A stretch of DNA of 64,000 nt from Herbinix luporum (GCF_900070325.1 NZ_LN879430.1:636001-700000); one strand, 5' to 3'; shown: positions 9,158-18,862, counted from the stretch's first letter. The notes: generated from the sequence alone by a model not told the origin. Made by a program: numbers and translations.

Positions 9158-10768
9158 ATGGTAAAGAAAATATCTATAATGATTCTTACCATCCTGATAC
9201 TCTGTATGTTTATAGCCTGTCAGTCAAAAGAGGATGATATTCCAAATCAGGTGGATGAAGGGACACCTGCATGGCAAAGGCTGGCTCAGGAACCGATTAC
9301 ATTTGACTGGTATATTAATTATTCTTGGTATACTACGCCTTGGGGACAGAATGCTGTCTCCAAGGCTATTACTGCTGAAACGGGGGTTAGCATCAAATTT
9401 ATTGTACCGACAGGAAATGAATCTCAGAAACTTGATGCCATGATTGCCTCAGATATTTTGCCGGATTTTATTACCTTAGGCTGGTGGGAGGAACAGGCAC
9501 AGACCATGATTAATAAGGATATGGTATATGCCTTGAATATCCTTGCAGATCAATATGATCCATACTTTTATCAGGTAACCAATGAGCAGGTGATTAACTG
9601 GTATACGAAGGAGGATGGAAATATATACGCATATCCCAATTCTGCCTATACGCCAGAGGATTTTAAATCAGGTATTAATATAGGAAGCAACCAGAATTTT
9701 TTAGTACGTAAAGATATCTATGAAGCCATTGGAAGTCCTGATATGACCACCATAGAAGGATTTAAAAATGCGGTAATAGAAGCCCATAAAATGTTTCCCT
9801 ATGTAAACGGAGAACCATTAATACCCATTGGTTCTGATGAATTTTATGATGAAGGATGTAATTCTTTTGATAAATATCTGCAAAATTTCTTGGCTGTACC
9901 CTTTGAAATAGATGGAAAATACAACCATAGATATATAGATGAGGACTATTTGAATTGGTTAAAGATGTTTAGAGAGTTAAATGAAATGGGATATTTATCG
10001 AAAGAAATATTTGTTGACAAACGTGTACAACTGGAAGAAAAGTTGGCAAAGGGAAGATATTTTTGTCTTCTCTATCAAGGAAGTGACATACAGGCCTCTC
10101 AAAAAATTTTAAATGCTAAGAATCCGGAAAGCATTTATATTGCTGTAGATGGACCTAAAAATTCTAAAGGTGATGACCCGACATTACCTAGTGCCGGTAT
10201 AAATGGCTGGACCCTTACCTTTATCTCAAAGAATTGCAAAGATCCGGAAAGAGCCATTGCCTTTTTAAGTTACTTAATTAGTGAAGAGGGACAAAAAAAA
10301 GTCTTTCTTGGAGTTGAAGGGGTTACCTATGATTATGTGGATGGCAAGTACGTGATTAAGCCCCATGTACTAGAACTTTTAAATACTAATCGATATGAAT
10401 ATGACAGATTATATGGTGCCGATGATGCCTATTGGATGCTGCAAAATAATGTGATGCAGGATCAATGGTTGGAGATAAGGGATCCTCTTACACATTCCTT
10501 ATGGGAATGGACAAAACCTTATACTGTATATACCAGCCAGTATGATATTGTCTTTGAGGCAGATAGTAGCTTTGCACAGATTGACAAGAAGATAAAGCTG
10601 GAGTGGGGAAAGACCTTGCCCTTATTGCTTCTTGCTAAATCAGAGGAAGAGTTTGATGAAATCTTTAAAAATTATAAGGATAAAATATATGCTTTGGGCT
10701 TTGAACAACTAATGGAAGAATACACAAGGCTTATGCAAGATTCAAAACGTAAATTAGGTTTGGAATAG
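9158..10768 (+). CDS. Extracellular solute-binding lipoprotein linked to a YesM/YesN two-component pair
   Basis: A 536-residue binding protein of the LplA/LipO-like group, with a lipoprotein signal (ILILCMFIAC then QSKED). I prefer ATG 9158 to ATG 9140 because the hydrophobic signal begins there and GAGAAAGTG precedes it. Unlike the lipoprotein at 5633 it is not followed by permeases. A sensor kinase gene starts 3 bases after its stop and a response regulator overlaps that. The arrangement suggests that this protein either supplies ligand to the permeases just upstream or acts as the extracellular ligand-sensing partner of the kinase (inference). Confidence 0.88.
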   Translation: MVKKISIMILTILILCMFIACQSKEDDIPNQVDEGTPAWQRLAQEPITFDWYINYSWYTTPWGQNAVSKAITAETGVSIKFIVPTGNESQKLDAMIASDILPDFITLGWWEEQAQTMINKDMVYALNILADQYDPYFYQVTNEQVINWYTKEDGNIYAYPNSAYTPEDFKSGINIGSNQNFLVRKDIYEAIGSPDMTTIEGFKNAVIEAHKMFPYVNGEPLIPIGSDEFYDEGCNSFDKYLQNFLAVPFEIDGKYNHRYIDEDYLNWLKMFRELNEMGYLSKEIFVDKRVQLEEKLAKGRYFCLLYQGSDIQASQKILNAKNPESIYIAVDGPKNSKGDDPTLPSAGINGWTLTFISKNCKDPERAIAFLSYLISEEGQKKVFLGVEGVTYDYVDGKYVIKPHVLELLNTNRYEYDRLYGADDAYWMLQNNVMQDQWLEIRDPLTHSLWEWTKPYTVYTSQYDIVFEADSSFAQIDKKIKLEWGKTLPLLLLAKSEEEFDEIFKNYKDKIYALGFEQLMEEYTRLMQDSKRKLGLE

Positions 10769-10771
10769 GTT

Positions 10772-12586
10772 ATGAAAAAAAGTAGACAGTGGTTTAAGAG
10801 GCAAAAACTTAATATTAAATTTACCATTTTAATTGGAATGATTATCTTTATTCCGGTCTGTGGTATTTTTTCGCTTATTTTTCATAATTTAAAGGATAAT
10901 AACAGTAAACAGGCAATTAGCAATCTTAAATATACCATGACACAGATACATGGTGTAGTACAAAAAACAGTGGAATTGTGTAATACCTCAACCCAAGTAT
11001 TTTTAAATTATCAAAAGTTAAGTGAGTTTTTATTGCTACTTGAGAGGAAGGAGACACTAGAAACCATAGATCTTCTTGAATTCAAGGATGATATTGAGAT
11101 ACTTGAAAATATTGTTAACTCAAATCCTTATTTATATCAGATTAGAGTATATGCAAAAACCAATGATTTTCCTGAGATATACCCTATCCTTTTTCATCAC
11201 AAAAGAATGGAGGAATTCGACTGGTATAGTACATATCAATCAGGGCAGTGGCAATTTGATTATACAGATGTTATGTCCTATAACTCAGTAAACACCTCAG
11301 AACATACTATGGGATTAATCACAAATCTAAATGACTATGAATATGGAGATATTGCTGTTATTGAGGTAGCAGTTCGAATGGAAGAGGTATTTGACTCAAT
11401 CTTTCAATCAAGTAATCAAGAGTGGTGTGGCTTTGTAGATAAAGAAGGAAGAATTTATAGTGGCTGTGAGGAAGAATGCATTTGGGAAAGTCACAAGGAA
11501 GAGCTAATAAGACAAATACTAAATCATGGGAAAGGCAATGATGTTGATGAACAATATTTTGAGACTAAGTTGCTAAATAAGAAGGTTGTTGTAGGAATTC
11601 TACCTATAGAAGAACTAGAAGGTAACTTTGTCCGTATTGTTAGTATGGAAGACAGTATTAAGAATGTTTGGAAAAATCAAATCTTATTTATGATTGGTCT
11701 GGTATTTGCTTTCCTATGTCTTGTGGCTCTTATTAATATAGTAGTAAAGGCCTTACTAAAGCGTTTTTATTATATTTTAGATACAATTTCGAAGATTCAG
11801 GATGGAGATTTAAGCTTAAGAATTAACCGCTATGGCAGCGATGAGATGGGACAACTGGGACATGAAATTGACATTATGCTAGATACTATAGAGCGTTTGA
11901 TGAATGAGAATCTGGCCAGGGAGTTACTTATGAAAAACTCTGAGATTAAGGCACTTCAGAATCAGATTAATGTCCATTTTATATATAATGTACTGGAATC
12001 CATCAAAATGATGGCTGAAATAGACGAAAAATATGAAATCTCCGATGCTGTAACCTCCCTGGGTAAATTATTACGTTACGGAATGAAATTTAGTTCAAAA
12101 AATGTCACTGTAGAGCAGGAGATTGAATATATCAGAAACTATCTTGATTTAATCAATCTTAGATTTGACTTTGAAATTATCTTAGCAATTAATATACCTC
12201 AATTTATCTACAAACAGGAAATTCCCAAGATGACCTTGCAGCCCATAGTGGAGAATGCAATTTATCATGGAATTGAGGAGTTGGCAGAAGATTCTAGTAT
12301 TTATATTAAAGGATATGTTGAGGGTGAGGATATACTTATAGAAATTACTGACTCAGGAAAAGGAATGAATCAAGCAACTATTGAGCAATTACAGAAGAAG
12401 ATTGCCGGAGAAATTGAATCCGGCGGAGGAAGCGGCAATGGCATAGGATTAAAAAATGTGCAAGACAGAATTCGTATTTCCTTTGGACCGCGGTATGGTA
12501 TCAGCTTGTATTCAAAAGAACATTGCTATACCAAAGTAGTTGTTAGGTTACCAATTACTAATAGGGAGGTCAAGGGCAATGAATAA
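10772..12586 (+). CDS. YesM-type sensor histidine kinase
   Basis: Membrane sensor kinase, 604 residues. A first membrane helix (about 15-40) and a second (about 305-330) flank a roughly 260-residue extracellular sensor domain. HAMP (about 325-380) and a His_kinase (PF06580-type) domain follow. The phosphoacceptor box reads NVHFIYN with His402, where the family consensus is NPHFLYN, so the Pro is replaced by Val. The N-box (PIVENAIYHGIE) and G-box (GNGIGLKNV) are intact. It starts 3 bases after the binding lipoprotein and overlaps the regulator gene by 8 bases (ATGAATAA), so the three genes are surely co-translated. It probably senses extracellular sugars or the lipoprotein and controls the neighbouring uptake and phosphorylase genes. 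Confidence 0.93.
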   Translation: MKKSRQWFKRQKLNIKFTILIGMIIFIPVCGIFSLIFHNLKDNNSKQAISNLKYTMTQIHGVVQKTVELCNTSTQVFLNYQKLSEFLLLLERKETLETIDLLEFKDDIEILENIVNSNPYLYQIRVYAKTNDFPEIYPILFHHKRMEEFDWYSTYQSGQWQFDYTDVMSYNSVNTSEHTMGLITNLNDYEYGDIAVIEVAVRMEEVFDSIFQSSNQEWCGFVDKEGRIYSGCEEECIWESHKEELIRQILNHGKGNDVDEQYFETKLLNKKVVVGILPIEELEGNFVRIVSMEDSIKNVWKNQILFMIGLVFAFLCLVALINIVVKALLKRFYYILDTISKIQDGDLSLRINRYGSDEMGQLGHEIDIMLDTIERLMNENLARELLMKNSEIKALQNQINVHFIYNVLESIKMMAEIDEKYEISDAVTSLGKLLRYGMKFSSKNVTVEQEIEYIRNYLDLINLRFDFEIILAINIPQFIYKQEIPKMTLQPIVENAIYHGIEELAEDSSIYIKGYVEGEDILIEITDSGKGMNQATIEQLQKKIAGEIESGGGSGNGIGLKNVQDRIRISFGPRYGISLYSKEHCYTKVVVRLPITNREVKGNE

Positions 12587-14039
12587 GGTGTTAATCGTTG
12601 AAGACGAGAAAATGATACGTAAGGGTATAGTGGCAATGCTAAAAAGAGCCCCGGTTGAAATTAAAGAAATTATTGAATGTAGAAATGGCAAAGAGGCTCT
12701 AGAACTACTACAAACTACAAAGTTTGACCTAATGATAACTGATATTCGTATGCCTAAAATGGATGGAATAAGCTTGGTAAAGCAGATAAGAGATATGCCT
12801 TCAAAGCCAATGGTAGTGGTGGTAAGCGGATATGATGATTTTAATTATGCTGTGGAAGCACTTCGTCATGGTGTAATGGATTATTTACTTAAGCCCATTG
12901 AGCGAGAAAAATTCTATAAGATTATGAGCAATATTCAGGAGGAAATAGACAGTAAGAAAGAAGAAACGGAGATATCTAAAAAGATTGGAAGTCAGCAATT
13001 AAAATATCTTTTGTTAAATAAAAGTATTACAAAAGAGGAAATCAATGCCATAGAGCAGCAATTTGCCAATATGTTTCCGGATACATATTTAATATGTTGC
13101 CTAAATAATAGAGAATTTAATATTACAGAAGATGATTCCCTAATTCTACTTCGGGATGTTGAAGGACAATCCTTGCTTATAATGGATAATGAACGGCTAA
13201 AAAAATGTATGGATGATGGACTTAAGAACCTAAGCGTGGGTATTAGTAAGGTTCATACTGGTATAGCAGAATTGAAGGAAGCCTATGGTGAGGCAGTCAT
13301 AGCCAGAAGAGAAGCCTTTGTAAAATGCCTTCCCTTTTATCATTATGAGGATACCAATTTTGAATATGAGACGATACCGGAGAATTTTCCGGAACAGTTC
13401 ATTCAATTGTTTGGTACACAAAAAGTAGAGGATGGGATTAAGAAATTTAACAACATACGCTTTAAGGCTAAGATGAACAAGATATCAGCACAGACCTTAA
13501 TGGAAGTAACAAGAAGAATCCTTAAAGAGCTTATAAACACCTATGAGCGTATGATTGAGATTGATCTACAATCCTTCCAAGAACTTCAGGAACCATTAGA
13601 TTATACCAATGCAGATATTTACTTTGAACGGTTTGAAAGTTGGATTCGTAAGATGCAACAGCTTATTATGGAAGAATTTGATGATTTTAAGAATAAAGAA
13701 AAAATAAATCAAGCTATTATATATATCCGTGAAAACTTTAATAAAGACCTAAATATGGCGGTAGTAAGTAATAGTATTTCAATGAATTATTCTTTGTTCT
13801 CCTTAAATTTTAAGCAATATACCGGAATGAATTTCGTAAATTATTTGAAGAAAATTAGAATTGAAGAGGCAAAGAGGCTTTTGGAAGAAACAGATGAAAA
13901 AATAATTGATATCAGTCAGATGGTAGGTTATGTTAATGATAAACATTTCATGAAAATATTCAAGAGTATCTGTGGTGTTTCTCCAAGCGAATATAGAAGA
14001 AATTGCATGTATCAGAAAAAAGAGAAGAATAAAAACTAA
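12579..14039 (+). CDS. YesN-type response regulator, receiver plus AraC HTH
   Basis: Transcription regulator, 486 residues. The N-terminal receiver has the acidic pair VEDE near residue 7-10, phosphoacceptor Asp55 in TDIRMPKMDG, and Lys in LLKPI. A roughly 220-residue linker of unclear fold separates it from a C-terminal AraC/XylS double helix-turn-helix (YIRENFNKDLNMAVVS onward, ending in GVSPSEYRRN). ATG 12579, preceded by AGGGAGGTCAAGGGCA, overlaps the kinase stop. It probably activates the phosphorylase/transporter genes upstream. I could not identify its operators. Confidence 0.94.
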   Translation: MNKVLIVEDEKMIRKGIVAMLKRAPVEIKEIIECRNGKEALELLQTTKFDLMITDIRMPKMDGISLVKQIRDMPSKPMVVVVSGYDDFNYAVEALRHGVMDYLLKPIEREKFYKIMSNIQEEIDSKKEETEISKKIGSQQLKYLLLNKSITKEEINAIEQQFANMFPDTYLICCLNNREFNITEDDSLILLRDVEGQSLLIMDNERLKKCMDDGLKNLSVGISKVHTGIAELKEAYGEAVIARREAFVKCLPFYHYEDTNFEYETIPENFPEQFIQLFGTQKVEDGIKKFNNIRFKAKMNKISAQTLMEVTRRILKELINTYERMIEIDLQSFQELQEPLDYTNADIYFERFESWIRKMQQLIMEEFDDFKNKEKINQAIIYIRENFNKDLNMAVVSNSISMNYSLFSLNFKQYTGMNFVNYLKKIRIEEAKRLLEETDEKIIDISQMVGYVNDKHFMKIFKSICGVSPSEYRRNCMYQKKEKNKN

Positions 14040-14133
14040 AAATTTTGCTTTGAGAAAAGACAAGTATAGGCAGGAATGAATAGATGATTTATCAAATATA
14101 TTAGTATAAATACTTGTTGGAGTTTGATATAGG

Positions 14134-14952
14134 TTGATTAATTATAAGAAAATCGTAGCAACCGGTATTTTTTTTATTCTAATGTATTTTTTAGGTGGGG
14201 GACTTGCAATCTTGGTAAATGCTATTGAAAGAGACGAATTGAAAGAAGCAAAAGAAGAAAACTGGGGTTTGGGTTTTTATGAAAAAGGGCAGCAGCCGAC
14301 TGCTAATGCCACACAGGATGAGTTAAAAAAATATGATGCATATTACATAGGGGATAGTAAGGAAAAGATAATTTATCTAACCTTTGATGCGGGATATGAA
14401 AATGGAAATACTCCTCCAATACTTGATGCCTTAAAAAAGCATAATGTTCCTGCAACCTTTTTCCTTGTAGGTAACTATATAACATCAAACAAGGATTTGG
14501 TCAAACGTATGGTGGATGAAGGACATTGTGTGGCAAATCATACATATTCACATCCCAATATGGCCAGTATCTCATCTATGGATGCTTTTCGTAAAGAATT
14601 AGAAGATTTAGAAGCAGCATTTGAAGAAGCAACCGGTCAGAAGATGCCCAAATATTACAGGCCTCCCCAGGGGAAGTTTAGTAAGAAAAATATGGAGATG
14701 GCAAAGGAGTTAGGATATAAGACTTTCTTTTGGAGTCTTGCCTATGTTGATTGGTTAAATGATAAACAGCCTACCAAGGAGCAGGCATTTGATAAGTTAC
14801 TAGGAAGAATTCATCCCGGTGCAGTAGTCCTTCTTCATAGTACCTCTAAGACCAATGCTGAGATTTTAGATGAGTTACTTACAAAGTGGAAGGAAATGGG
14901 GTATAGATTTGGGTCATTGGATGAACTGATTGAGTGTTATGAAAATGATTAA
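14134..14952 (+). CDS. PdaA-like polysaccharide deacetylase
   Basis: Membrane-anchored or secreted NodB-fold deacetylase, 272 residues, resembling PdaA, which removes acetyl groups from muramic acid to make muramic delta-lactam in spore cortex. A hydrophobic N-terminal segment (about 8-30) is an uncleaved anchor or signal. Motif 1 is TFDAGYE (83-89), where most NodB enzymes have TFDDG and PdaA has TFDNG, so the second position is Ala here. Motif 2 is HTYSH (136-140), motif 3 YRPPQGKFS, and LLHSTSK follows near the end. The start is TTG 14134 with TTGGAG 11 bases upstream, and no ATG lies nearer. It is monocistronic with a terminator after it. The loss of one metal-loop residue does not by itself mean inactivity. 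Confidence 0.88.
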   Translation: MINYKKIVATGIFFILMYFLGGGLAILVNAIERDELKEAKEENWGLGFYEKGQQPTANATQDELKKYDAYYIGDSKEKIIYLTFDAGYENGNTPPILDALKKHNVPATFFLVGNYITSNKDLVKRMVDEGHCVANHTYSHPNMASISSMDAFRKELEDLEAAFEEATGQKMPKYYRPPQGKFSKKNMEMAKELGYKTFFWSLAYVDWLNDKQPTKEQAFDKLLGRIHPGAVVLLHSTSKTNAEILDELLTKWKEMGYRFGSLDELIECYEND

Positions 14953-14980
14953 ATGATTTTAATATAAGTCTATTTATAGT

Positions 14981-15026
14981 GGAATTGTTATCTTATATAT
15001 GAGGTAACAGTTCCATTTTGTATTTT
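14981..15026 (+). terminator. Intrinsic terminator after the deacetylase gene
   Basis: GGAATTGTTATCT pairs with AGGTAACAGTTCC (two G-U pairs) around an 8-base loop, followed by ATTTTGTATTTT. Confidence 0.7.
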
Positions 15027-15028
15027 AA

Positions 15029-15382
15029 GTAACTTATAAAATAACGACCTTCGAATATGATGCTGTTGGAAATGTAATCAAACAGGTAAATTCTATTGTT
15101 GGTACTACACTGTATACTTATGATGCTGCCGGCAATGTACTTACAAAAACAGATCCCGATGGAAATGTAACAAAATATGAGTACGATAAGCTATCCAGAC
15201 TAATAAAAGAAATAAATCCATGGGGAGGCGTGACAACTAATGAGATGGATCTTCTGAAGGAGCTGACAAATGCAAGAGGGCAGAAGACCTTCTATGAATA
15301 TGACAAGGCAGGAAGAATAATAAGCTATACAGATACCGAAGGTACTGTAAGTTACACCTATGATAACAATGGCAATGTTTGA
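15029..15382 (+). pseudogene. YD-repeat (Rhs/wall-associated protein) fragment
   Basis: An open frame of about 117 codons without its own start, reading successive YD-type repeats: FEYDAVGNV, YTYDAAGNV, YEYDKLSRL, YEYDKAGRI, YTYDNNGNV. YD repeats build the shell of large Rhs or wall-associated proteins, normally well over 1000 residues. Only about five repeats remain, with no secretion signal, core cap or toxin tip. It ends in TGA exactly where a fragment of an ABC transporter begins in another frame. This is a decayed remnant, not a functional gene. Confidence 0.8.
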
Positions 15383-15491
15383 AAATGGAAGCATTGTTCA
15401 GGAAGGCTCTCATGAGGAGCTGATAGTTCATACGGACAGACAATATTATGAACTTTATATGGCACAGGCACATCACTACATAGAGAAATAA
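15375..15491 (+). pseudogene. C-terminal tail of an ABC exporter ATPase (remnant)
   Basis: A 38-codon frame from ATG 15375 reads MFENGSIVQEGSHEEL then YYELYMAQAHHYIEK. This is the usual end of ABC exporter ATPases, the strand after the H-loop with its G-x-I-x-E-x-G-x-H-x-E-L motif. The nucleotide-binding motifs and membrane domain are missing. It overlaps the end of the YD-repeat fragment by 8 bases in another frame, so the two scraps were joined by a deletion or recombination event. Confidence 0.75.
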
Positions 15492-15537
15492 ATCCAAATG
15501 TCTATTCATGGAGCTATAAACAATTATCATCTATTTA

Positions 15538-16377
15538 TCAAAAGGGCTGTTCTTGATATTTTTTTGGTGAGCAGCCTATTTGCTTTTTAAAAGTTCTGGC
15601 AAAGTTTGAATAATCATTAAAGCCTGACAACCTACAGGTTTCATTTAATGAATAGCCCTCGGTCAAATATTTTTTAGCCAGTATAATACGTTTATATATA
15701 ATATACTGCTGCAAGGGTATACCGGTTACTTTCTTAAAGCAACGGCTGATGTAGGTGGGATTATGGTGGATGTGGTCGGCAATATCAGCCATGGTTATAG
15801 GTTCTGTTAAATGTTCATCTATAAACTGCATTGTTTTGCTTACAATCGGAGGCATAATATTAGTATGTTTTGCCTGAGTCTTTTCAAGAAATATATTGTT
15901 AACAAAAACAAGAATTTGGCTAAGGTAGGATTTGGCTAAAATATCATGTCCGTATTCCTCTGAATCTAAAAGATTTTCCACTTTATGAACCAAAAATAGA
16001 AATTCATTTATCTGATGCTCCTTAAGGTAAGTAAGATTGTTTTCGCCAAATGGCCTGTCCATAAAGCATTTGGCAAGATCGGTCTGTTTTGTTGAGAATG
16101 TATTAAACAAAGGAGATCTAATTGAAATAGAAACTCTTTCGTATATGTTATGGTTAAAACACTCCACTCTGTGCAATTCGCTGGGGCGTATATTAAAGAG
16201 GCAGCCACGCTTCATTTGATAGCAATTTTGCTCTATATAATAATTAGCCTCCCCTTTTAGAAAAAGATATATTTCAAATCCATCGTGGTGGTGATATGGA
16301 CTTGTAAAATGTCCCCCATTTTTATGTTCACATATTAAGTCTTTACTAAGGGGATGGTAGAATTTTTCTCGATCCAT
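15538..16377 (-). CDS. AraC-family transcriptional regulator with cupin domain
   Basis: Cytoplasmic regulator of 279 residues. The N-terminal cupin-like sensor half contains the HHHDGFEIYLFLKGEANYYIE stretch, which typically binds a sugar. The C-terminal AraC double HTH runs from about residue 178 (MQFIDEHLTEPITMADIADH) to CSPKKYQEQPF. The start ATG at 16377 has AAGGAGGAT upstream on the minus strand. It is divergent from three Gfo/Idh/MocA oxidoreductase genes, which it most likely regulates from the 147-base shared intergenic region. Confidence 0.93.
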   Translation of the reverse strand: MDREKFYHPLSKDLICEHKNGGHFTSPYHHHDGFEIYLFLKGEANYYIEQNCYQMKRGCLFNIRPSELHRVECFNHNIYERVSISIRSPLFNTFSTKQTDLAKCFMDRPFGENNLTYLKEHQINEFLFLVHKVENLLDSEEYGHDILAKSYLSQILVFVNNIFLEKTQAKHTNIMPPIVSKTMQFIDEHLTEPITMADIADHIHHNPTYISRCFKKVTGIPLQQYIIYKRIILAKKYLTEGYSLNETCRLSGFNDYSNFARTFKKQIGCSPKKYQEQPF

Positions 16378-16524
16378 TTTATCCTCCTTAAAAAGTTGTA
16401 TTACGCATAAAACAGGTAGTTATATGCCTAGCAATAGTCATAAATTGATTTTATACTAATATGTAAAAATAAGCAATATGTATATTAAGACTTACTGATT
16501 TTTATAAGCAAGGAGTGTTAGGGT

Positions 16525-17601
16525 ATGAATAAAGCCGATGGAATGAATTATGCACCAAAAGGAAAACCAAAGCCGGTAGTAAAAGAAGGAGAATTTTGCA
16601 TTGCTGCAATTGCCCTAGACCATGGTCATATTTATGGAATGTGTAATGGGCTTACTGAGGCAGGTGCAAAGCTGAAGTGGGTATATGATCCCGATGAAGA
16701 AAAGGTAAAAAAGTTTGTCGAAGCTTTTCCGGGAACCATGGTTGCATCAAGCATGGAAGAAATTTTAACTGATCCTGAAGTTAAGCTTGTTTGCTCAGCG
16801 GCAATAACAAGTAAAAGATGTGAATTAGGTCTAAAAGTTATGGCTGCAGGAAAGGATTATTTTACAGATAAGGCACCTTTGACTACTCTGGCACAGTTAG
16901 AGGCGGCCAAGGACATGGTCAAAAAGACCGGTAAAAAATACATGGTTTATTATAGTGAACGTATCCATGTGGAAGCAGCCGTTTTTGCTGGGCAGCTAAT
17001 AGAGGAAGGTGCCATCGGCAAAGTTATACAAGTCCTTGGAATGGGACCCCACAGATTAAATGCCCCGGCCCGTCCTGATTGGTTCTTTATTAAGGAATAT
17101 TACGGAGGCATCCTATGTGATATAGGCAGTCATCAGATTGAACAGTTCCTATATTATACAGGGGCTAAGGATGCAACAGTTGTTAAAAGCCAGATTGCCA
17201 ATTATAATCATCCACAATATCCTGAACTTGATGATTTTGGCGATGCTATGTTAGTCGGAGACAATGGTGCTACTCAATACTTTAGGGTAGATTGGTTTAC
17301 ACCGGATGGTCTTAGTACCTGGGGTGACGGCCGTACATTCATACTGGGAACTGAAGGCTATATTGAACTTCGTAAGTATGTCAATGTTGGCATGAACGAT
17401 GGTTCTTCTAACCATGTATTCCTTGTAAACGGGCAAGGAGAGAAGCATTTTGAAGTGACAGGCAAGGTTGGCTATCCATTCTTTGGTCAACTGATACTTG
17501 ACTGCATAAATCGTACTGAAAATGCCATGACACAGGAGCATGCATTTAAGGCTGCTGAGTTAAGTGTAAAAGCCCAGATGCAGGCTAATAAGATTGTGTA
17601 A
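16525..17601 (+). CDS. Gfo/Idh/MocA-family oxidoreductase (atypical nucleotide motif)
   Basis: Probable NAD(P)-dependent sugar or cyclitol dehydrogenase, 358 residues. It belongs to the Gfo/Idh/MocA fold but the N-terminal loop reads ALDHGHIYGM instead of GxGxxG, and the usual EKP motif is replaced by DKAPL, as in a divergent subgroup. The C-terminal substrate domain has GGILCDIGSHQIEQFL, whose His is at the catalytic position of this fold. First of three consecutive paralogues opposite an AraC regulator. The ATG is preceded by AAGGAGTGTTAGGGT. Substrate unknown. Confidence 0.88.
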   Translation: MNKADGMNYAPKGKPKPVVKEGEFCIAAIALDHGHIYGMCNGLTEAGAKLKWVYDPDEEKVKKFVEAFPGTMVASSMEEILTDPEVKLVCSAAITSKRCELGLKVMAAGKDYFTDKAPLTTLAQLEAAKDMVKKTGKKYMVYYSERIHVEAAVFAGQLIEEGAIGKVIQVLGMGPHRLNAPARPDWFFIKEYYGGILCDIGSHQIEQFLYYTGAKDATVVKSQIANYNHPQYPELDDFGDAMLVGDNGATQYFRVDWFTPDGLSTWGDGRTFILGTEGYIELRKYVNVGMNDGSSNHVFLVNGQGEKHFEVTGKVGYPFFGQLILDCINRTENAMTQEHAFKAAELSVKAQMQANKIV

Positions 17602-17669
17602 ATTAGAAATAAACATTGCTTACCTAAAAAACTCATATATATAAATGGAGCATAGAAAGGAAATATATT

Positions 17670-18830
17670 ATGTTAAATGTTGCTATAGTAGGAACCGGTA
17701 ATATTGCCCCTATCCATGTAGAAGGTTTATTAGAATTTTCAGATCGCTGTAAGATAGTTGCACTTTGTGATATATATCCCGAGAAGGCAGAGGCATTAAA
17801 TAAAAAATATAATTTAGATTGCGAAATCTTTGATGATCATGAGAAAATGTTGGCCTCAGGCATTAAGATAGATATTGTTCATATATGTACACCCCCTTAT
17901 GTTCATGCAGAGATTGCAATTAATTCCATGAATGCCGGAAAGCATGTAGTAGTAGAAAAACCTATGGCTACCTGCTTGGCAGAATGTGACGCCATGTTGG
18001 AGGCTGAAAAAAGAAATAATGTGGTAATGTCATGTGTAGCACAGAACCGTTTTCGAAATTCCATATATAAATTAAAGAAAACAGCTGAAAGTGGTATTGC
18101 AGGAAAGATTTGCTATGCCAATGTCAAATCCTATTGGTGGCGTGGTCATAGTTATTATGACTTATGGTGGAGGGGCTTATGGGAAAAAGAAGGCGGTGGA
18201 CCAACCCTTAATCATGCTGTTCATCATATTGATATGGTTAACTGGATTGAAGGCTCCTTGCCTGAGGAAGTTACAGCCATGCTTGCCAATGTAATGCATG
18301 ATAATTCTGAGGTAGAGGATTTATCTATTGCAGTGCTTCGTTATCAGGACGGTAGCTTGGCTCAAGTTACAAGCTCTGTTGTACATCATGGGGAAGAACA
18401 AGGTATTGAACTGCAGTGTGCAGATGCTAAAATATCAGCACCTTGGGATGTGAAAGCTGAAATTTCTAGACCTAACGGATTCCCTCAAGAAGGTGGTAAC
18501 AAGGAACTAGTTAATAAAATTGAGGAGTTTTATAAATCCCTTCCTGATCTTAAATACGAAGGACATACAGGACAGATTGAAGATGTTTTAAATGCAATTG
18601 AAAATAATAAAAAACCACTTATAAGCGGAGAGGATGGCCGTAGAACCATAGAGCTTATTTCTGCTATTTACAAAGCAGGTTGCAAAAAGGAAATTGTTAA
18701 ACTTCCCTTATCTAAAGATGATGATTTTTATACTTTTGACGGTCTTTTAAAGAATGCAGTACGTTTTTATGAAAAAGCTACTGCCATTGAAAACCTACCC
18801 CCTGATGATATAACAGTGGGAAATTATTAA
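17670..18830 (+). CDS. Gfo/Idh/MocA-family oxidoreductase
   Basis: Cytoplasmic dehydrogenase, 386 residues. The Rossmann motif is VGTGNIAPIH near the N-terminus, EKPMA at about residue 97, and the substrate-domain motif GGGPTLNHAVHHIDMVNW carries the likely catalytic His. It follows the first oxidoreductase by 68 bases with its own GAAAGGAAATATATT ribosome site. It probably oxidises or reduces a sugar or inositol-type compound together with its neighbours (inference). Confidence 0.92.
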   Translation: MLNVAIVGTGNIAPIHVEGLLEFSDRCKIVALCDIYPEKAEALNKKYNLDCEIFDDHEKMLASGIKIDIVHICTPPYVHAEIAINSMNAGKHVVVEKPMATCLAECDAMLEAEKRNNVVMSCVAQNRFRNSIYKLKKTAESGIAGKICYANVKSYWWRGHSYYDLWWRGLWEKEGGGPTLNHAVHHIDMVNWIEGSLPEEVTAMLANVMHDNSEVEDLSIAVLRYQDGSLAQVTSSVVHHGEEQGIELQCADAKISAPWDVKAEISRPNGFPQEGGNKELVNKIEEFYKSLPDLKYEGHTGQIEDVLNAIENNKKPLISGEDGRRTIELISAIYKAGCKKEIVKLPLSKDDDFYTFDGLLKNAVRFYEKATAIENLPPDDITVGNY

Positions 18831-18862
18831 TCTATTTTAGGGCTTAGTCATTTAATATAAAT

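Noticed and set aside
15029..15491. Functional Rhs toxin or toxin-immunity pair
   Set aside because: Only five YD repeats, no start, no core or tip domain, and the adjoining frame is an exporter tail.
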